Shown piece after piece: positions 1 through 11,892 of a stretch of 64,000 nt of DNA. The position numbers and the translations under genes are program-made. Location: the NCBI GenBank assembly GCA_027627225.1, contig CM051034.1:5944858-6008857 (forward strand), given 5' to 3'. The stretch is from Congeria kusceri. Taxonomy: Eukaryota > Mollusca > Bivalvia > Myida > Dreissenidae. The notes beneath the pieces were generated by a model. It made no database searches. It was not told the DNA's origin and was given only the letters and a program-made list of their open reading frames with translations. How positions within the stretch are numbered: the first letter of the stretch is position 1; every line of letters begins with the position of its first letter.

Positions 1-818
1 AAAATTGCAACTAAATATACCAGCGACTGGACGGAAATAACAGATACATTTATGTCTGGGAATATTAGTAAGCTTAATACATGTATTATTGGTAAACTTA
101 ATATAAGAAAGTTGGTAGTATATTGGCATTGTATTATTGATTTATTATTACCCCGCAAACAAAGTTTGAAAGAGGGTATACTGGAGTCACCATGTCGGTT
201 TGTTGGTTGGTCAGTCAGTTGGTTGGTTAGCATTTTATCAAGCGAACTTATTCTACTTTGTTTAGCAAATTGTTTTATGACACTTTATACAGTTCATCTA
301 CATGATGAGGAATGGTGTATGACATTATTTTTGTTTGAAAAAAAATAAAAATGGCTGACTGCGGCCATCTTTGATAAAAGCGTGTCCTTTGAACTTCTTC
401 TTCAATATTTGTTTGATTAACTTCAAACCTCTCGCGCTTCATATTCAAAAGGAGAAGTAAAGTGCACGACATAATTTTCAGCCATCTTGGATTCGTTAAA
501 TTTTGTGGAGCGGCAGATTTCCGTGAAACTTCATACAGTTGATGAACATAATGCATAGTAGTGTTTGACATAATATATTCTTCGACAAAATTCAAAATGG
601 CTCACCGGTTGCCATTTTGGATTTTATTAATTATATTTATATAACTTTCTGTAACACAATTTATTTGTTTTTAATATTATAAATATGCTAATACACATGT
701 ACTTCTATTATCTGCAATTGGGTCAGTCGGGGGTATTAATCACTCCTGTGATAACGCTAGTTTTCTGTCGGTGGAAAATGATTTTTTAGATTTTAATATT
801 TGTCTTGTTGTTTTTCAG
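1..818. other. NOP14 intron sequence, no exon recognised
   Basis: No exon found. Short repeats that contain AAAATGGCTGACTGCGGCCA (349) and AAAATGGCTCACCGGTTGCC (594) belong to a short interspersed repeat seen with both strands of GGCCATTTT-like words. Otherwise AT-rich sequence. Confidence 0.5.
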
Positions 819-899
819 TCATAGTTTCTCCAAGTGGTCCTTGTCGAAATATCTACCACCAGTTGTAGATGCGGACCTATATGATAATGATGAATTTAG
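819..899 (+). CDS. NOP14: NOP14 exon (81 nt)
   Basis: Acceptor TTTTTCAG at 811-818 and donor GTATAT at 900. One base completes the previous codon, 26 codons follow (HSFSKWSLSKYLPPVVDADL and onward to DNDEF), and AG is left over. AG joins the A at 2758 to make Arg, giving DEF-R-VNAVHM, which matches the human LSLRWASRLRAP region. Confidence 0.8.
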
Positions 900-3800
900 G
901 TATATGTTTGTTTTTATGTAGGATATAGAAATTTACTAATAATGCCTTTATAATGATAATAATAATAATATACCGGTAAATGTTACTTTTTGATGTTGTA
1001 CATGATAATAATAATATTGATGTTGCTTTTTATTTAAGTCATTAAGAAAATAAGCAAAAACAATGCACCAATTATTATTTACCTTGACACAGTTAAGAAC
1101 AGACGCATGTAATTTTAAAAGATTCCAAATGTTGTTAATAAAGGTAACCAAATAAGCAAGGATCCGTTATTAAACTATTTTCAGAGTGAATGCAGTTCAC
1201 ATGATTGTTGGCTTACCACTCCATTAATAAACTGTTTTTGGAGTAAATGCAATTCATATAACCGTTGGCTTACAGATCCATTATTAAAGTATTATCAATG
1301 TGAACTACTTTCAAATAACCGTTGGCGTACAGATTGCGTTTTTTTTAGCTCACCTGAGCACGAAGTGCTCGGTGAGCTATTGGTATAGGGGACCTCTCCG
1401 GCGGCGGCCGGCGTCTATCATCCGTCGTCAAGGTGCCGTCAACAATTTGGACCGTTATCACGATAAAGACTTCATTTTTTATTCAATCTTGACCTAACTT
1501 GCACAGTTTGTGTAAGACCATAACATCTCGAATGGGATTGTTATTGGGTCAGATCACACCAGTATCGCCAGAGTTATTGCCCCTTTTTCATACTAAAAAA
1601 AGTGACAAAGTGCCCTTTTCCAACGTAAAGACTTTATTTTCCATCCAATCTTAACCAAACTTTCACAGTTTGTGTATGACCATCAGATCTCAGCAGACGT
1701 CAAAAACCGGCCAGATCGTGTTTCACCAGAGTTATTGCCCTTTGTGTATTAAAAAATATACAAAAATGGACATTATTCATGATAGAGAGAGACATTTTTC
1801 ATCCAATCTTCACCAATCTTGCACAGTTTGTCTACTACCATGAGATTACAGTTAAAGTCGAATATAAGCAAGATCTGACCAGAAACACCAGAGTTATTGC
1901 CCTTTGTGAAAAAATATGCAAACATGGACATTATACAGGATAGATACTTCATTTTTCATCCAATCTTTACCAATCTTGTACAGTTTGTCTGTGGCCATAA
2001 GATTAAAGATGAAGTCGAATATAAGCAAGATTGGACCAGAAACACCAGAGTTATTGCCCTTTGAAAAAAATATGCAAAAAAGGACATTATTCAGGATAGA
2101 GACTTCATTTTTCATCCAATCTTCACCAATCGTGTACAGTTTGTCTATGAACGTAAGACTACAGGTAAAGTCGAATAAAAGCATGATCTGGCCAGAAACA
2201 CCAGAGTTATTGCCCTTTGTGTTTGGAAAAAAACATCAACAAGTTATCAATGATTGGCTTGCACACACGATTTTTGATTCAATGTTGACCAAACTTACAC
2301 AGTTTGCGCATGACCATAAAAATCGATTGATGAAATTTGATTTCCAACTTTGATGTCTTCAGAGCCTGCATTAGCATCATTTATCATCATTGGAAAGAAA
2401 ATTATCAAAGAAAAAGCAAAACTTTACCTTATAGCACAGCCATCGCAATTATCGCATTGCAACTAGTTTTCCAAAACTCTTTGCGAAAAAGACATCAAAA
2501 TCTACTGTTTGTGCATTTTCCAGAATTGTCAATGATTTGAGAACCATTAGCAAAAAAAACGCACATCCACTACCCAACTCATACTTTAGTTAGCCCATTG
2601 CACTTACCGATGTTTTAAATCAAAATTGATTCTACCCCCACTGTGTATTGTTCAGATACCTTAATTTTTAAACCTGTCACAACAGTATGGTCTTCATCTG
2701 TGCCAGTTCTCAGATGAGCGCTTTGGGCCATCATGGCCCTCTTATTGTTTTTTTCAGAGTGAATGCAGTTCACATGACCATGGGCGTAATCACAGAGTTC
2801 ATGGCATTGTACAAAGACCTGGCCGCATTCAGGGAGGTATTTGCTCCAGTTTTGGTCATGTTGAAACGCCTTCCGCTGCAGAACTATCCAGAAAGATTGA
2901 AGGTAGGTCGACAGTTTTAAGTAGTTACGGCTAAATAAGTGGCTATATAAATGAATTACAGATACTTGGTTTTGGCTTTAATCCATTTGTACTAGTTTTC
3001 AGTGAATTTACTTGGTAATACCCAGATATTTTTATTAGGTTGGTCAGATACATTTGTCTCCCCTGATTTTATTAATGTATACCAGTAAATTTTATCAGTT
3101 TAGATATTTAACATAATTGTTACTAAGATTTTACAAGAGTGTGGATTTGGAATTTTAGCATAACGGTTCAATGTGTTGAATTATTTCTTCAAAGATGTTA
3201 AATATTGATTTTGCTTAATAGTGTTATTATTGTGAATGAGAACCCATATAAAAGTAGTAATCAAAATGGGTATTTCTGTATGGAACACTTACTTAGCACA
3301 ATGAGAACCCATATAAAAGTAGTAATCCAAATGGGTATTTCTGTATGGAACACTTACTGAGCACAATGAGAACCCATATAAAAGTAGTAATCAAAATGGG
3401 TATTTCTGTATGGAACACTTACTTAGCACAATCAAATGGATCTATGAAATATTGTCATAGAGCTGATTGCTAATGTACTTATTCCTAATGGACAGATCAA
3501 CAAGATTTAATTGACAATGCTTTAACCATTAAGGAAGCTAGGACTTGACTGAGATGTAAAAACATTAATATTCAGTAAACATTGTTTGTGAGAGAATGAG
3601 CCGAGCATAGAGATCAGTTTAAACGTACCATATGTAGCCGTTAACTGGTCAACTTATACCCTAGTTAACTCGTACCCCAATCAACTTGTACCTCTTTTGG
3701 TCAACTCGTACCCTATTTCGGGTCAACTCTTACCTTCAAGAGTTAACCCGTACCATTTTTGGTTAACTCGTACACTTTTTGGCTACCAGTCCAATAAACA

Positions 3801-6734
3801 TAACATGGAAGTCTCAACTTCACAGTGGTAAAGATTTATTACTTCTTGTGCAATAAAATTTCAGGAGAAAATCCAGGAATGCACCGCAGAATGTGAGAAA
3901 CTCTCGGGCAAGCCGTTGAAATCCTTGGCTATGCAGAAGAAGAAACCTAAACCACTCAAGATGTTTGAGCCCAAAATTGAAGAAAAGTAAGAAATCAACT
4001 TAAGATCGAGTAAATTTAAATACCCATTTTCATGTAGGACATGTAATCTATATGACGAAACACGGACGCCAGTTTAAAAACATTTTATTTATGAAACAGT
4101 TACACGCCATCATGACGTCATTCAAAACATAACAAAATCAATGAAACCGTATGTCACCCAACCGTGACGCTCAAATTGGCAAGCTAAAATGTAATATTAT
4201 TAACACCCATTGTGTAATATAGAAATAATTTACTGTCTGTAAAAAATAAAAATGAGGCATGTCGTGGGAAGACCTGGCTTAATGCATGTGCGTTAAGTAT
4301 GTGCTTAATGCATGATCCGGGACGACACTTTCAGCTTTTATGGTATTTTCTGTTTCAACAAAGTCTGTTTTAAAAATAAATCCTCTGTAGGCTGAAAGTG
4401 TCGTCCTGGATGAGCCTGTGCGGACTGCATTATGCCTGATTTTCGTACGACACGCCTCATATTTATGGAACAGTGTAGTAGTTTTGAGTTGTTCTAGGCA
4501 CCTAACAAAAATCTAGTTTCTTAGTTTTACTATGTATATTCAAGTCTCATGTATTTATCCAAAGAAATGCAGGTGATGTAAATAATTGTATGTAAACTAC
4601 ATGTGTCCTAATTGTATTTCGTTCTTTTGATCAGATGGGTGGAACAATAGTCCAGAAATATTAAAACGTAAATATTCTGTTGAATATTCAAGTCCCATGT
4701 ACATTTTGTATTTATCCAGAGAAATAATGTGAATAGTGCTATATATTGAACTACGTGTATTTTAAAAGGTTATCTTCTGAGGAAAACTGTTCTGAAACAT
4801 AGTGGTAGGAATCAGGAAGACACTGACGCATTACAAAATACCAGAAGTTTTTTTATTCAATTAGGCCAAAAAAAAATTCAGTGTTTCAGGCAACCTGAAA
4901 ACTGTTCTGAAAAATATGCTGGTAGCAATCCCCCGACCCTAAAGTTTTTAACGCAGTTGTTTTGTTTTTTGCTCACCTGAGCACGAAGTGCTCGGTGAGC
5001 TATTGGTATAGGGGACCTCTCGGGCGTCCGTCAACAATTTGGACCGTTATCGCGATAAAGACTACATTTTTTATTCAATCTTGACCTAACTTGCACAGTT
5101 TTTGTTTGACCATAAAATCTCAGATGGGATTGTTATTGGGTCAGATCACACCAGTAACACCAGAGTTGTTGGCCCTTTTTCATACAATAAAAGTGCAACG
5201 TATAGACTTTATTTTCCATCCAATCTTGACCAAACTTTCACAGTTTGTGTATGACCATCAGATCTCAGCAGACGCCAAAAATGGGCCAGATCGTGTTTCA
5301 AACACCAGAGTTATTGCCCTTTGATTATTTAAAAAAATTACAAAAATGGACATTATTCAGGATAGAGACTTCATTTTGCATCCAATCTTCACGAATGTTG
5401 CACAGTTTGTCTATGAACATAAGATTAAAGGTGAAGTCGAATATAAGCAAGATCGGACCAGAAACACCAGAGTTGTTGCCCTTTGTTTGTGAAAAAATAT
5501 GCAAAAATGGACATTATTCAGGATCGAGACTTCATTTTTTATCCAATCTTCACCAATCGTGTACAGTTTGTCTATGAATGTAAGACTACAGTAACAGGCG
5601 AAGTCAAATAAAAGCATGATCGGGCCAGAAACAACAGAGTTACTTGTGTTTGGAAAAAAACATCAACAAGTTATCAATGATTGGCTTGCACACACGATTT
5701 TTCATTCAATGTTGACCGAACTTACACAGTTTGCGCATGACCATAAAGATTGATTGATAAAATTTGATTTCCAACACTTGCAAGACTTGCATGCAGTTAT
5801 TTGTACATGCAACGTTGATGTCTTCATAGCCTGTATTTACATTATTTATCATCATGGTCAGAAAATTATCAAAGAAAAAGTAAAACTTTACCTTATAGCA
5901 CAGCCAACGCAATTATCGCATTGCAACTAGTTCTCCAAAACTGTTTGCGAAAAAGACATCAAAATCTACTATTTCTGCATTTTCCAGAATTGTCAATGAC
6001 TTAATGAAAAAGGGTCAGGTAAGAATATCGAGAAAAATGATTTGAGAACCATTAGCAGAAAAAACTGACATCCACTACCCAACTCGTACTTTAGTTAGCC
6101 CATTGCACTAACCGATGTTTTAAATCAAAATTGATCCTATCCCCCTCTGCGTATTGTTCAGATACCTTAGTTTTCAAACCTGTCACAACAGTATGGTCTT
6201 CATCTGTACCAGTTCTCATGTGAGCCCTTTGGGCCATCATGGCCCTCTTGTTTTAATCAGTATTCATCACCTTTGAGATAAATGAACCGAAATGTGTCTT
6301 TAACAAACAAAAAGTCAAAGCAAAAACCAATCCCGACCCTACCTAACTTTTCTGAGACAATTGCCAGAGACACATGATTTGTTGTGGGTTTTTTTTGGCC
6401 TTACTAGTACTTTTTGAAATCATGAAAACATTAATACTTTTTTTATCATCTGCCTTAAAGGTTTGATGGCCGCAAGAAAGGCATGCGAGGGACGAAAGAC
6501 TTCAATGAGAAACAGAAGCTAATGAACAGACACAAGAAGGAAATGAAAGGAGCCATGAGGGAGCTGAAAAAGGACACGAAATTCTTGGCGCGAGAGAAGT
6601 TGCGTGAACAGTTAGTGAAGGACGAAGAGAGGAAGCGTAAAGTGCGCGAGATTATGGGCGGTCTGGCAAAACAGGAGGGCGATTATAAACGAATGAAGTT
6701 GGGACTTAAAGAAAGGACTGAAAGTGGAAGTTGA
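819..6734 (+). CDS. NOP14: Nucleolar protein 14, C-terminal part (four exons, 5' end outside the window)
   Basis: NOP14 is a nucleolar protein of the small-subunit processome needed for 18S rRNA maturation and 40S assembly. Four exons join in frame: 819-899, 2758-2902, 3865-3986 and 6461-6734, giving about 206 C-terminal residues and a TGA stop. Every intron has GT-AG ends and the phases match. The protein shows the family's C-terminal order: a FSKWSLSKYLPP segment, a helical stretch ending LQNYPERLK, the KPKPLKMFEPKIEEK motif, then a very basic helix with KEMKGAMRELKKDTKFLARE, EERKRKVREIMGGLAKQEGDY and a lysine-rich tail. These align with the end of human NOP14 as I remember it (KLFTPRL, EFKGAVREIRKDNQFLAR, AERKRKVKQLFNSLATQEG). 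The first 650 or so residues must lie left of the window. Introns 1 and 3 shown here are filled with copies of one repeat family. Confident on family. Confidence 0.93.
1161..1336 (+). repeat. 57-bp tandem repeat carrying a copy of the next NOP14 exon's 3' splice site
   Basis: Three units at about 1161, 1218 and 1274. The first contains TTCAGAGTGAATGCAGTTCA CATGA, 25 bases identical to the acceptor and first bases of the NOP14 exon at 2754-2778; the second and third are diverged copies (GGAGTAAATGCAATTCATAT and CAATGTGAACTACTTTCAAA). Confidence 0.75.
1351..2752 (+). mobile_element. Dispersed repeat, GCTCACCTGAGCACGAAGTG family, copy 1 (about 1.4 kb)
   Basis: Starts GCTCACCTGAGCACGAAGTG with a small GAGCAC/GTGCTC hairpin and ends TGGGCCATCATGGCCCTCTT with a GGGCCAT/ATGGCCC hairpin. 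The middle is a run of diverged units of about 130-150 bases with CATCCAATCTTCACCAATCT, CACCAGAGTTATTGCCCTTT and GGACATTATTCAGGATAGAG. No protein-coding capacity. Copy 2 lies at 4973-6254 in the same gene; both are in the gene's sense orientation. Confidence 0.85.
2758..2902 (+). CDS. NOP14: NOP14 exon (145 nt)
   Basis: Acceptor TTTTTTTCAG ends at 2757 and donor GTAGGT starts at 2903. It encodes VNAVHMTMGVITEFMALY and onward to NYPERLK and ends on a codon boundary. The acceptor lies directly after the 3' end of a dispersed repeat (about 2752), so the repeat supplies or abuts the polypyrimidine tract. Its first bases are also found in the 57-bp tandem array at 1161-1336. Confidence 0.9.
3234..3430. 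repeat. 65-bp tandem repeat, three copies
   Basis: Units start with ATGAGAACCCATATAAAAGT at 3236, 3301 and 3366, with one or two differences between copies. In the NOP14 intron. Confidence 0.93.
3645..3790. repeat. Degenerate 20-26 bp repeat, GTTAACTCGTACC type
   Basis: About six units around GGTCAACTCGTACCCTATT and GGTTAACTCGTACACTTTTT, spacing irregular. One reversed piece (AGAGTTAACCCGTACC). Lies about 75 bases before the NOP14 exon acceptor at 3864. Confidence 0.6.
3865..3986 (+). CDS. NOP14: NOP14 exon (122 nt)
   Basis: Acceptor AATTTCAG ends at 3864 and donor GTAAG starts at 3987. The exon encodes 40 codons from EKIQECTAECEK to MFEPKIEE plus two bases of a lysine codon finished at 6461. 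KPKPLKMFEPK is the hallmark proline/lysine motif upstream of the basic C-terminal helix of NOP14. Confidence 0.9.
4252..4463. mobile_element. Fold-back MITE-like element, GGATTAGCCTGTGC family, copy 1
   Basis: Left end TGAGGCATGTCGTGGGAAGA and right end TCGTACGACACGCCTCATA are inverted repeats. Inside are GACGACACTTTCAGC and its reverse complement around TATGGTATTTTCTGTTTCAA. The element is about 210 bases and can fold on itself; other copies are at 14531, 19010, 55474 and 60819. Confidence 0.82.
4973..6254 (+). mobile_element. Dispersed repeat, GCTCACCTGAGCACGAAGTG family, copy 2 (about 1.28 kb)
   Basis: Same start and end words as the copy at 1351-2752 and long stretches of near identity (for example both contain GAAAAAAACATCAACAAGTT followed by ATCAATGATTGGCTTGCACA). 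It differs by short indels. The two copies in neighbouring introns are in the same orientation, so they could be the substrate for deletion of the exons between them. Confidence 0.85.
6461..6734 (+). CDS. NOP14: NOP14 last coding exon (274 nt, with stop)
   Basis: Acceptor CTTAAAG ends at 6460. One base completes Lys, then 90 codons from FDGRKKGMRG to ERTESGS and a TGA at 6732-6734. The region is locally GC-richer than its surroundings, as expected for coding sequence. It is a highly basic helix (nuclear/nucleolar). I see no convincing AATAAA in the next 300 bases. Confidence 0.93.
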
Positions 6735-9010
6735 CAGTAAAGAGGGATTTAATGATGGTGATTTGTTACTAAAAAATTATATCCTTCTCGGATTTTATGG
6801 GTGTAGCTGAAAATGGAGTGGTTTAATGATTGTGGCATTGTTTCTATGCAGACTATGGCCATGTATGCATATTTCGTGCATTATCTAATTTGTTATTTAG
6901 ATTTAGTTAATATCTTTTAACATCGTTTTTGTCATGGAAAATATTCTTGCTGGGCATTGATGCTTCACAAATTGTCTCTGCTTGACAACTTTCCAAATTG
7001 TTAATAGGAATAATCTTGTCAATTACCTTCAGTTGGGTGGCTGTGCTTCTGTGTTAAAAATTATGCAAACTCAGCTATTTCAAACTGATTGTCATTTTTG
7101 TTTCATTGACACTCTTTTATTACAAGATGTCAGACATTCTTAGTGGAATTATTACTTAATTCTATTACTTATGGTTTACTATGACGTATGTTAGTCTGTT
7201 AGCTGTTATTTATATAGCTGGAAGTATAGTCGGTTTAAATTGTGTTGATAATGAGGGGATCAACCATTTATTGAAAACAGGGGGAATCATGGTTTTCTGT
7301 TTATAAACACGCTGCAATCGTCTGTATTTATAAATCGTCTGATTTACCTGTATCGATTCGTCCATGTTTATAACAGTTCTCACGTACATTTTTAGCTCGA
7401 CTTTATAAAGAAAAGGCAAGCTATTGTACTCGCGTCGGCGTTGGCGGTCTAGCTAGGTTCAAGTTTTTCGGTAAGCTAGTTTCTCAGGAGTGGTTTGAGG
7501 GATTTCATTCAAACTTAGAACACCTATTCCATATATTAAAATGAACTATTAGGCCACTTATTCCCTATATTTAAATGAATTCATATGCCAATTTCGGTAA
7601 CTCTAGTTTGAAATTTGTCAAAATTATATGCATTTTTACACTTAAAAACATTTAAGTGGATGGTTTGGCAGCGTCAACTTTTGATTTCCACTCTCTAATT
7701 TGAGAATCAATCTTCATGCATAAATACCCTAAAGCAACACTTTACCCGCAGTTGCATTTGTGGTGGGTTGGGTGGGGTCAAGGTCACTGTTACTAAACAT
7801 AGAAAAAAATTCTTTTGCTTTATAACTCGAGAACAAATTGAAATATTTTAATAATATTCAATCTATAGATACTGTATTACTAGACATTGCATGAGATTGC
7901 ATATGGGGTCAAGGTCAAGGTCAGTTTTGAAATTTAGAAAAAAGCTTACACTCAGTAACTCCAAAAAGAAACTAATTTTGTTTAATTGGCTCCTACTATA
8001 CAGTTTGTTTTAGAAAAAAATGCGAGAAACTCTGACAAGCACAAGAAAAATCGAGCGCGCTGTCCTCCGACAGCTCTTGTTACATGACGTAATTGTATGA
8101 GGTGTGTCCAAAAAATACGCGTTAAACGCAAATAAAAGCCGAAATATACATCCGACAGTTTTAATATTTACGTCATTAAAATATACACTGTCAGTTTTTA
8201 TACACACGAAACATGGTTGCCTTTGAACAACAATAAATATCCCTATGGTTTCAACAAACGAACATTGCATAATGGAAGCGGAGTAAGTCGCGTCAACGTC
8301 AAAATGATGCCAACGTCCAAAAACACCGCATGATGTTGCAAAGTGTTTTTACTGTAAATATTTGCATTTTTTTAATACTGTTGACGTTATATTCTCATTC
8401 ATGATGCGTTTATTAGTATACGTTTATTTTATAATTTAATGAATATTTTGAAAAGAAGTGGCACTGCATTGGATGTGATGGATGATTAGGGAAGCGGCTA
8501 CAATAATACAGACGGTGGTCATAAAATGGTCTGTCGCCAGTTAATGGCCTCAATCCTAAACAGGCCTGTGGCAATACTATGGTCAACCGGCACTTGTCAA
8601 ATAAATGCTGTAATCTTACCTGACTTTGGGCAACTTGCAATTGGCGACAACTGACGTTTGTAACTTTGTTTTTGACCCATTCGCTAACGTGACGTCAGTA
8701 CATTTATGAAACGTTACGTCTATGTATAACCGTGTTTTCACGGCACGTGTGTGACGTTCTCGCAAACCTTTTACGGGAAAATACAAATTACACCATACAA
8801 ACTACGCTGGGTCGGTATTTCAGAAACATTTTAAGTTTATCTTAAAATATTTTAACGTGCAAATTTGTGTAGCTTAAATTTTTGGTAAGCACATATATAC
8901 ATTCGTGAATCCCTTAACAATTAAGTGAACAGCAGCTAATAATAAGTTGATCATTAATATACGCTTAGCATAACACAATATTTTAACTTAAGTGCACTTT
9001 TGTGTTATGT
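6735..9010. other. NOP14 3' flank, no gene recognised
   Basis: 3' UTR and intergenic DNA. 7415-8000 holds a degraded repeat with GTACTCGCGTCGGCGTTGGC, GGTTTGAGGGATTTCATTCA and GGTCAAGGTCA words, which I know as common in bivalve genomes. 8000-8800 is less AT-rich with TGACGTCA/ACGT words at 8688-8695 and 8721-8755 and no coding exon that I can support. A minus-strand ATGCAAGTTGCCCAAAGTCAG/GTAAGA near 8640 looks like a start exon but nothing joins it. Confidence 0.4.
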
Positions 9011-9019
9011 AATATTTTT

Positions 9020-10240
9020 ATTTACAAGTACATATACATTCGTGAATACAGTTAAGTGAACATCTGCAAATAAATTGATTAAGAAACAAGAAATGTCTGT
9101 TAAAAAGGACAATCGGCGTTGACATTAATATTAAGATATCATATTTACCCCTTAACATAATATAAGAGTGCCAAGATGATCGGTTACGTGACTTCTCGGA
9201 CCCCAGATGTTTCGGTCCCCACTTAGACAAGGCGACTTCTCGGACCCCAGATTTTTTTAGCACCATAACATCATTATTATATAAATTTGTCAGTCACATT
9301 TCACAAATTAACAATGTACGAAAATGATTGCGGAAATGAATGAAAATTATTTTGTATCAGACACGTATAGTTATTCAGATCTTAAGTAATATTCCCAATC
9401 TTCATCTTGAAGTTATCTATGCATAATACATACACATTTCGAAGTCAATTAATCATTTATACTGTGTATCCTAATGAAAAGCAATCTTCAGAGAACATTC
9501 AGAGCATTTGAAATAATGATGACTTCCATTTTTGATAACATAAACATAAAATTTCATTACACTATGGCGATTTAAAATTACATTCGCTAGGAAGATGATG
9601 TATCAATGGTTTCTGTGTATAATTGGTATCGCAAATAATGTATCAATGGTTTCTGTGTATAATTGGTATCGCAAATAATGTATCAATGGTTTATGTGTAT
9701 AATTGGTATCGCAAATAATGTATCAATGGTTTCTGTGTATAATTGGTATCGCAAATAATGTATCAATGGTTTCTGTGTATAATTGGTATCGCAAATAATG
9801 TATCAATGGTTTCTGTGTATAATTGGTATCGCAAATAATGTATCAATGCTACGTAAATGAAGTAACAGTAACACGAATAAGATTTCGACGTATTCCGATA
9901 TATATTTCACCACATTTATTGAAAGATAAAGATCTTTTTATAGGTTGATTAACATCTACTGGAGAAGTTGATAGAAATGTACAATTCTATTATATTCTTA
10001 ATAGAACGCAGCCACCATTCAATTTCAAATTAACATGCACAGTAAGTTTATAAACATAAATTCCTTATTTATTGAAATACTCGCTCTTATGATTCTCTGG
10101 ACGCGAATTGATGAATGTATATTACAACAGCTATACACCGGCAGCTAACCGGGCGCTATTTTAGAATGATCGTGAGTGTGTTGAACTCGCTAAAATCAAT
10201 TGTTATTTATCGAGCTAGCCGCTAGGCTAAACAAAACAGT
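9020..10240 (+). mobile_element. Dispersed non-coding repeat with ACAAGAAATGTCT terminus, copy 1 (partial)
   Basis: Contains ACAAGAAATGTCTGTTAAAAAGG, GACAATCGGCGTTGACATTA, GGTTACGTGACTTCTCGGAC, ACATCTACTGGAGAAGTTGA and GCGCTATTTTAGAATGA. The same words in the same order recur at 48310-49780, and in reverse at 21190-22300 and 24283-25300. It has no open reading frame. Probably a non-autonomous DNA element of 1.1-1.5 kb. Confidence 0.7.
9598..9848. repeat. 40-bp minisatellite, six copies
   Basis: Unit GTATCAATGGTTTCTGTGTA then TAATTGGTATCGCAAATAAT; copies almost identical. It is inside the dispersed repeat copy at 9020-10240; the copy at 48310-49780 has one diverged unit at the same place (48952-48986), so the array expanded after insertion. 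Confidence 0.93.
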
Positions 10241-10282
10241 GGATTTATTCTGAGAACCAATATAATATTCTGTTCTTGTCAT

Positions 10283-10433
10283 ACATATTGATACGTTACA
10301 GGGCTGTATTTACAGCATCAGCGCAACGGGAGATATTGATACGTTACAGGGCTGTATTTACAGCATCAGCGCAACGGGAGATATTGATACGTTACAGGGC
10401 TGTATTTACAGCGTCAGCGCAACGGGAGAGAGC
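10283..10433. repeat. 48-bp minisatellite, three copies
   Basis: Unit ATATTGATACGTTACAGGGC then TGTATTTACAGCATCAGCGC AACGGGAG, nearly identical in all three copies. The short open frame across it (16-residue repeat) is an artefact. Confidence 0.93.
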
Positions 10434-10442
10434 AGGGCTGAT

Positions 10443-10690
10443 ATTCACAAAGCTCCTAATGAAAATCTTAACTTAAGTTGTAATTAAGTGATAATTTCAG
10501 ATCAAATTATCTATGTGAAATCCAATGATTTCTATACAAAGAAGACTGCAGTACTAAACATGTAAGCAATATTTACAATTTTACAACATTTTAATGTTAA
10601 AAGACATGAAACAGCCACAGACTTAAGGAATTATGAATTTAAGGAATTTACTTAAGTTTTCCCTAAGGAGCTTTGTGAATATGGGCCCTG
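10443..10690. mobile_element. MITE-like element with AGCTCCTTAGGG-type inverted ends, copy 1
   Basis: Left end TATTCACAAAGCTCCTAATG and right end CCCTAAGGAGCTTTGTGAAT ATGGGCC are inverted repeats; the middle has ACAGCCACAGACTTAAGGAA. Other copies: 20553-21118 (interrupted), 34869-35126 and 44953-45190. Confidence 0.75.
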
Positions 10691-10959
10691 CAGGATTAAT
10701 CCCACATTGAAACAGCTATACTCTGAAGATGTTCACTGTCTGGGTGCACAAAACACTTTCTTCTATGTGGTTCCAGTCAATAATGGTCTTTGGAAAAAAA
10801 GTTTTTAAATGTTTCTGTTCTACACTGCACCGGTTAAAAGCACTAAGAGTTATTTAGAGTCTGTGTATCAACAATATCATTGTGGAGTAGTCTCTAAATG
10901 TTTTAGCAATAATTTTGCGTTTGGTACAGACAGGGGTTAGAAAGTCATGCACCTATAAA

Positions 10960-11200
10960 TATTTACCCCCAGGGGGGAGCGGCGGGCATATACGGGACTT
11001 TAGACTGAAAGCAATTCCCGACAGGCGCGAATTGGACACACCGAATGATTCCATTTGATACACCAATTAAGCACCCCCATTGAGGGGATTTAAACAAAAG
11101 TGCTTGCCTCTAGGGTGGGAAATTAGATCCCCCAAAATACTTAGATACAGTTAGTCAAATTTCTCCGTTCCACCCCCCCCCCCCCCCCACTGGGGGAAAA
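10960..11200 (+). repeat. Dispersed repeat with GAGCGGCGGGCATATACGGG, copy 1
   Basis: Contains GAGCGGCGGGCATATACGGG and ACTTTAGACTGAAAGC; a second copy is at 30590-30800. Ends in a poly-C run (11168-11189). Unknown class, no coding capacity. Confidence 0.65.
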
Positions 11201-11337
11201 TATTGATACAATATAGGTGCATCATCATTACAAGGTAAGGCCGGTTCCAGCCCCTCAACCACCTTGTAGAAGATCAGTCTATTGGTCTTTCTTCGGTCTT
11301 GGAGAGGCTGTAGTCTGAACGCCTGCAGCATGTTGGT

Positions 11338-11683
11338 CAGGGGCGTAGCTTGGGTTCAAAAATGTATGGGCACAATAGGCGGAATCTACAAAATGACGCT
11401 GTAAGGGCCAGGAGAGTTTACACTCGGATGTGGCTACAAACAACTAACTTCAGCTAAACCCCGATTCTACAAAATAATTGTAAAATAAACGTGTGTTTGA
11501 TGAAATATGTTTCATATTGACGTAATTGACTCTTTAAACAATGAAGTATCAACACAGCCAAGAAAGATCCCCTCACCCCATCCCCCCTCTTGTTTTTATT
11601 ACATTGTTGGCATATTTAAAATTTTCATCTGTGAAAAAAATGTAAAGGCACGTGCCTATAGTGCCTAAAGGAAGCTACGCTAC
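11338..11683. mobile_element. hAT-like MITE with 7-bp target duplication
   Basis: Left end CAGGGGCGTAGCTT and right end AAGCTACGCTAC are imperfect inverted repeats; TGTTGGT occurs directly before (11331-11337) and after (11684-11690). The CAGGGGCG end is typical of hAT elements, whose duplications are 8 bp; 7 of 8 match here if one more base is counted. No transposase. Confidence 0.65.
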
Positions 11684-11892
11684 TGTTGGTGACACATCCC
11701 GGTTGGTGGGAGCGGTAGTCTCCACGGTGATGAATCTGGCTGCTTGTCTCTGTACTTTTGGGAACACATTGTTATCAAATAAAGGGACTTTGGACGACGT
11801 AGGGCCTGATTGTAGCTGAGTATTTAAATAAAATGTTTAACTTTATCACGCAACATAGTAAAACAAGGCTTTGATAGTATTGCAAGCAATAC

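Noticed and set aside
1916..2353. 145-residue plus-strand frame in the NOP14 intron
   Set aside because: Lies in the GCTCACCTGAGC repeat; the copy at 4973-6254 has different frames, so it is not conserved coding sequence.
8413..8640. Minus-strand start exon ATGCAAGTTGCCCAAAGTCAG followed by GTAAGA
   Set aside because: The donor is good but the peptide (MQVAQSQ) is too short to judge, and no following exon was recognised down to NOP14.
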